DNA of 64,000 nt. Origin: Cenococcum geophilum 1.58. Lineage: Eukaryota > Ascomycota > Dothideomycetes > Gloniales > Gloniaceae. Position numbers and translations under genes: made by a program. Positions 59,299 to 64,000 of this stretch are shown in pieces. Under the pieces are notes generated by a model that saw only the letters and a program-made list of their open reading frames with translations, ran no database searches and was not told the DNA's origin. Within the stretch, counting starts at the first letter, position 1, and the number at the start of each line of letters is the position of its first letter. The stretch spans positions 62,001 through 126,000 of the forward strand of contig KV748242.1 of assembly GCA_001692895.1 (NCBI GenBank), read 5' to 3'.

Positions 59299-61005
59299 AT
59301 GAAGAAGTTTGGCTTTGGCAAGAAAGGCGACGTTGCTGACGACGATGCCAACCGCTCCGCTCTCTTTGGCTCTCGCACCAAATCCAAAGACAAAGTTGCT
59401 CCCTCCTCCAACCCTTATGCCCAACCCACCAACGGCCCTCAAAAATCAGATCCCTACGCCAAGCAAGACCCATACGGTTCAGCAGCACCACCACCGTACA
59501 ATGGATCCAACGACTCCTTCCGAAAAGATAAGAGCCCTGTTCCTGCGGGCGGCTACGGAGGGGGCTATGGGGGGGGATACAGTGGACAAGCCGGCGGAAA
59601 CCAGGGCGGTTACGGTGCCAGCAGGTATGGTGGGGGTGCTACTGAACAGGCTCCTTCTTCCCGCTATGGTCTAGGCGGCTATGGTGGGCTAGGAAGAGCC
59701 GATAGCCAGGATACCGATGCTGGTCGTGATGCATTATTTGGCGGTGCCGCCCAAAGATACCAGCAGCAGCAGCAGCAACCGCAGGCCTCTCAGCCAGGCG
59801 GAGCATATAATGGTGCTCCGGGTGGTGCTGGAGGCTATGGTACAGAAGCTAGCCAAGGATACGGAGCGTATGGAGACCGGGAGCTCACCCAGGAGGAGCA
59901 AGAAGAGGAAGATATCTCTGCCACGAAGCAGGAGATTAAGTTCATTAAGCAACAGGATGTTTCGTCTACTCGCAACGCCTTGAGGTTGGCTCAGCAGGCG
60001 GAAGAGACAGGCCGCGATACCCTTGCACGTCTGGGAGCACAAGGCGAGCGAATTCACAACACAGAGCGAAACTTAGACCTTGGTAAGCTTTTTGAATGAT
60101 CCCATCCTCGGCCGTTAAGCGCAGAGAAACTGCAAGACAGATTGTTGTGTTGCATGATGCTCTACTGCTTTTTGATGCATTGACTTAACATATGCACAAA
60201 GCTAATACATTCATGTAGCATCCTCCCAGAACCGCATTGCAGAAGAAAAGGCTCGCGAACTCAAGACACTCAATAAGAGCATGTTCGCCATGCATGTGGG
60301 AAATCCCTTCACATCAGAAGCCAGGTATACTTTCAAGAAGCCTCACGTCAAAGCCGAATCACAAGTGCTTAACGGAAATTTAGGCGCGAGGCACGGGATG
60401 CCGCCATCATGGACACCCATCGCAAGGAACGTGAGCAACGTGATACTACCCGTCAAGCCGCGTACGAAAGTCAGGCACGAGCTCAGCAAGCTGGACGGGA
60501 TTTGAACGGAAATCCGACGAGGCAACCGATGAATAAGGCCACCCTAGCGGAGCGTGCGAAATACCAGTTTGAGGCTGTAGGTTTCTCTTGACTGCTACTG
60601 AGAGATTTACCATGCTAAACGCACGGCAGGACTCCGAGGACGATGAAATGGAAAATGAGGTATGATTGAATACCCAGCCAACTGCAATTGCTGCGTATGC
60701 TTACCCTCTCAACAGATTGACGCTAATCTCGATGCTCTCCACGGCGCTGCTAAGCGTTTGAACGGCCTTGGACGTGCAATGGGCCAAGAGGTTGATGAGC
60801 AGAACAAGCACATCGACCGCATCACTGGCAAGGTGAGTCAACACTCCATAAACATATTTATATGGTGGTTCTAACGAGTATATTACCAGACCGACAAGGT
60901 TGATGATCAAATCGCCATGAGTAAGTATTTTCCACAAGAACCATAACCATACGGAGGCTAACACAACTGGAAATAGACCGCGCACGGCTGGACCGTATCC
61001 GTTAG
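59299..61005 (+). CDS. SEC9: SEC9/SNAP-25-type t-SNARE
   Basis: Plasma-membrane t-SNARE that pairs with Sso-type syntaxin and a synaptobrevin for exocytosis. Seven exons: 59299-60082, 60219-60324, 60384-60576, 60630-60659, 60716-60832, 60890-60920 and 60977-61005. They give 429 residues in one frame. There are two SNARE motifs: Qb at about 210-275 with zero-layer Gln 248 (A-Q-G-E-R), and Qc at about 365-425 with Gln 400 (V-D-E-Q-N). The C-terminus is M-N-R-A-R-L-D-R-I-R. Residues 85-200 form a Gly/Tyr/Gln-rich low-complexity linker with G-G-Y-G repeats and a poly-Gln run. There is no membrane segment and no Cys cluster, as in fungal Sec9. A C/T-rich leader precedes the ATG. Convergent with the mannosidase, 262 bp apart. 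Confidence 0.92.
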
Positions 61006-61267
61006 GCTGGCTTCTTACAGCCAAAAATCCGATATGTAGATAGGAGGATATGAGAGCTGGTCAAAACTGGAGCTCCGGGGACTTTTTTTTAGCATGAATT
61101 TTACGACACCTAATAATTGAATATAGCAAAGAGAAAGGGGTTACATTTTTCTGCGCTTGCGTTCGTAGCCTATGTATGAGTGATTCCTATTTTGATAAAA
61201 CGGCAGAAAAGAGACACAACCACAAATGCTACGATTCATTCCATTGGCCGTTCATGCCATAGTATCC

Positions 61268-64000
61268 TTACAATTGCAGCCTAAAAGTTGCCACCTCAAA
61301 CGCCCTGATCTCAATCTCGACTCCCTTCCCATCACTTGCGATTTGAATCTCATCTTCATCATCCTCGAGTACGTTACACTTCGTGACTTTCTTCACAGGC
61401 AGAACTCCCCACTCCAATACCCCCTTGCTCTTCCCACCCATCGCATCATACACTCTGCACACCACGCTCCGGCCTTTCCTCTTCGGCAGCTCACCACGGC
61501 TAACATCCTCGTCATCTTCGCCACGCTTGATGGTGTCGATAACAAGGTTCGGCGCGCCTGAGATACGGATAGAGGAGAGAAGAGGCGATACGGTGCTGGG
61601 AGAAGGGTGAGAAGCGACCTTGAGAGGGCTGTTGAAAGCGAATGCCGTGCGGACTGTCGTCGATGAGAGAGGACCAGCGTGCGGGAGGATGGCGTAGCGG
61701 ATGTGGTGGCGGCCTAGATTCTCATATTAACAGAATTCTGCAATCAAACTACGAAATCATATATAACGTACCCATATCAGCATGTGCATCCGGCGCCTTG
61801 GGCGCCCTCAGCAGGCTCAGCCGCATGAGATTTCCGCACGTCGCGAAGCCGTACTTGGAGTCGTTCAGGATCGAGACGCCGTACCCGGCCTCGGACAAGT
61901 CGGCCCATTTGTGGCAGCAGACTTCGAATTTGGCCATGTCCCAGGTGGTATTGTAATGTGTAGGCCGCTTGACAATGCCGAATTGGGTCTCGTATGACGC
62001 TTCCTGGTTCACGATATCCACCGGGAACTCGACCTTTAAAAACTTCATGGTTTCACGCCACTCAATTTCGCTGGCCATTTCAACATATGAGGGGTGGTTT
62101 CCGACCGCTGCCGATAGGCTGATGGTTGTCTTGACCCAACTCTCTGAGCCGATCTTTGTCTCAACCTCGACACTAACGCGGTGGGGGTCATGCTCCGTGA
62201 TCCGAGTCTTGCTGGAATGCAGCTCCTGGCGAGAATCAAGATGGTAGACCTCAACATCCCAGGCCTGCCAGTATAGTGGTTTATCATCAAAGATGAGAAG
62301 CTGGTTGGCCTTCTTGCCTTTGGGGATAATCTCGCGCTTGGCAGCTATATCGTAGAGAGAGGTGATGACGCCATCGGAGACTTCAACGCGATACTGGCTG
62401 TTGGAAAGTTGGTACACGCCCTTTTTGACTTCTTTTATAGATGCGGTGGCGGCAGAGTGGGTTGAATCCAGAGGCCTGACTTCTACGATGCCCATCTCCC
62501 CGTTTGCGAGGCCGTATTGAGGAGAGCTAGCCATTGCTGGTAGTTTTGTGACCTCGGTACGTGCCCATGGTAGGGTATTGACTGCAACCAATTTACTTTC
62601 CTTGGACGGCTTGTCATCAAAACCAAGCTCGGACATTGCGTCCGATAACAGCTTTTCGCCAGTATTGAAGACTTTGGCGTAAAGCTATGGAATTTTAGCA
62701 TTGCCATTGCAAGCAACCGGACCACATACCTCGTCAGAATCATCGTAGCACATTTCAATAGAGCTGCCAGGTAAGCAGTCATGGAACTGACAAAGAAGGA
62801 CAGCCTCCCACATATCGTCGATATCCTTTTTCGGATATCTGTACAAGGATTTGGTGCTTTTGACTGTATCCTTTACACTCGCGAGCGTCGCCAAATATTC
62901 GACATCACGTAACATGATTTCAGAGTTGCGATTGTTCCGTTTGTTGTTTGCTTGGGTAGTATAGGTGCCGCGATGAAGCTCAAAGTACAGCTCACCATAC
63001 CAAGTCACATATTCTGTGCCTTCTTCTGCCTTCTTCTCTAGTCTGTCGAAGAAGTCCTCAACGGATTCGCCCATTTTGACTCGAGGCAATAGACCAATCT
63101 TATCACTAATGCCACGGCATCGCCTAAGCTTCTCGATGTGCTGGAAGGTAGGCCCACCCCCTCCATCCCCTTTGCCAAAGACCAGAAGGGAGGTATGGTC
63201 TTGGTCTAGTGATTTATGTTGTGTGACACTGCGCCTGACATCTCCGAAATGGGCTTCTGCAGTGTACGTTTCTGAAGGTGCCATGTGGCAAATCACCTGG
63301 CTACCATCAAGTGATACCCAGTTGAAAGTCGTATGAGGGAAGTTGTTGATATTGTTCCAGCTTAACTTCTGAGTGAAAAACCTCTTCATCCCAGCAAGCT
63401 GACAGATTTGTGGAAGCTGGGTGGAGTAACCAAAGGTATCAGGGAGCCAGAAGGTAGTGCAACGCTGTCCAAAATGACTCTCGAAAAATCGCTGGCCGTA
63501 CAGAAATTGTCGAACAAGGGATTCTCCACTCGGCATGTTCGTGTCATGCTCAACCCAGCTTCCTCCAATCGGCTGGAATGTACCCTTCTTCACCTTGCCC
63601 TTGACACGATCAAACACAGATGGATAGTGCATTTCTAGCCATTTGTACTGTTGCGCCTGCGAAGCACAGAAACGTAGCTCGGGATATCGATCCATGAGAT
63701 CGCATTGATTAGACCAAGACCGCGCCACCTTGCGCTTTGTCTCGGCCCACGGCCAAAGCCAGCAAGTATCAATATGGCAGTGTCCAATCCCACTGACGAT
63801 CGCCTCCTTATCACTATCGTAGACTTTGGAAGAGTCTACGCTGTCACCCAGATATTGTCTAGCAATCTTTCGGCAATCCAAGATGGACTGCTTGCTTCCA
63901 TTGCCCGCAATGAAACAGTCTACGATTGAATTGCAGATTTGCTGGGCTTCATGGGCTTCCCAAGAGTCTTGTGGGAATTCCCTTGATGCGTCTAAATGCT
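61268..64000 (-). CDS. AMS1: GH38 alpha-mannosidase (vacuolar AMS1 type), 5' end outside the window
   Basis: Class II alpha-mannosidase that trims mannose from free oligosaccharides in vacuole or cytosol. Three exons are visible: 64000-62730, 62684-61772 and 61713-61268, with introns of 45 and 58 bp. They encode the C-terminal 875 residues. The yeast enzyme is close to 1,090, so about 200 N-terminal residues lie beyond the window. G-I-G-H-C-H-I-D-T-C-W-L (residues 69-80 of the visible part) supplies metal ligands. W-L-P-D-T-F-G-Y (Asp 186) holds the nucleophile. F-G-K-G-D-G-G-G-G-P and C-Q-F-H-D-C-L-P-G-S-S are typical GH38 blocks. No signal peptide can be judged. Frame is clean through all exons. 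The gene symbol is by homology to yeast Ams1. Confidence 0.9.

Noticed and set aside
59309-59983. Alternative frames of 88-121 codons over SEC9 exon 1
   Set aside because: These are shadows of the Gly/Gln-rich linker. The SNARE frame alone continues correctly across six introns.

Overview
This window comes from a filamentous ascomycete (Pezizomycotina). The genes carry short introns of about 45-136 bp with GT...AG ends and CTAAC/CTGAC-like branch sites, and the products are typical of that group. About 46.8 kb of the window is repeat DNA that looks thoroughly altered by repeat-induced point mutation (RIP): CA/TG steps are almost gone, TA steps are everywhere, glutamine and tryptophan codons have become stops, yet CG steps survive. 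I cannot assign a genus.

Bases 1 to about 46.8 kb are a graveyard of nested mobile elements with no intact gene. They start with two Ty3/Gypsy chromovirus copies facing head to head (1-3062 minus, 3063-8408 plus), the second carrying a solo LTR inside its integrase. Next come a small Crypton-like recombinase fragment and an unassigned stretch (8.4-10.56 kb). After that is a nest: a 10.6 kb LTR element (13526-24138, plus) sits inside a minus-strand Gypsy element (10.56-25.36 kb), which itself ends abruptly inside the integrase end of another minus-strand Gypsy element (25361-31016). From 31.6 to 45.8 kb there is a different kind of unit. Related hairpin-bearing ends in opposite orientation (31604-31775 and 45620-45793) enclose a dead RecQ-type helicase (plus) and a convergent dead gene resembling DUF6589 (minus), a 12-bp minisatellite, and a full-length Gypsy element (39204-45389) that landed inside. 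A 9-bp word, GCGGATATT/AATATCCGC, recurs many times in this unit and hardly anywhere else. The block ends with a lightly altered solo LTR (46512-46778) flanked by a perfect 5-bp target duplication.

From 46.8 kb on, base composition becomes ordinary and the genes are readable. OGG1, 8-oxoguanine DNA glycosylase (47059-48414, minus, three exons), is complete. Upstream of it, 48.5-52.75 kb is a second, smaller mobile-element patch: a 274-bp MITE 97 bp from the OGG1 start codon, a foldback, a 2.83 kb Mutator-like element with 9-bp target duplications, tandem repeats and another MITE. Then follow the U2AF large subunit splicing factor (53508-55473, minus, six exons); a nucleotide-sugar 4,6-dehydratase whose four-exon frame is preserved but which has three in-frame stops (56654-58176, plus); a SEC9/SNAP-25 t-SNARE (59299-61005, plus, seven exons); and the C-terminal 875 residues of a GH38 vacuolar alpha-mannosidase (61268-64000, minus, running off the window).

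The genes on the right are unrelated housekeeping functions (DNA repair, splicing, secretion, glycan turnover) and do not form a pathway cluster. The most unusual material is the helicase/DUF6589 unit with its dispersed 9-mer.
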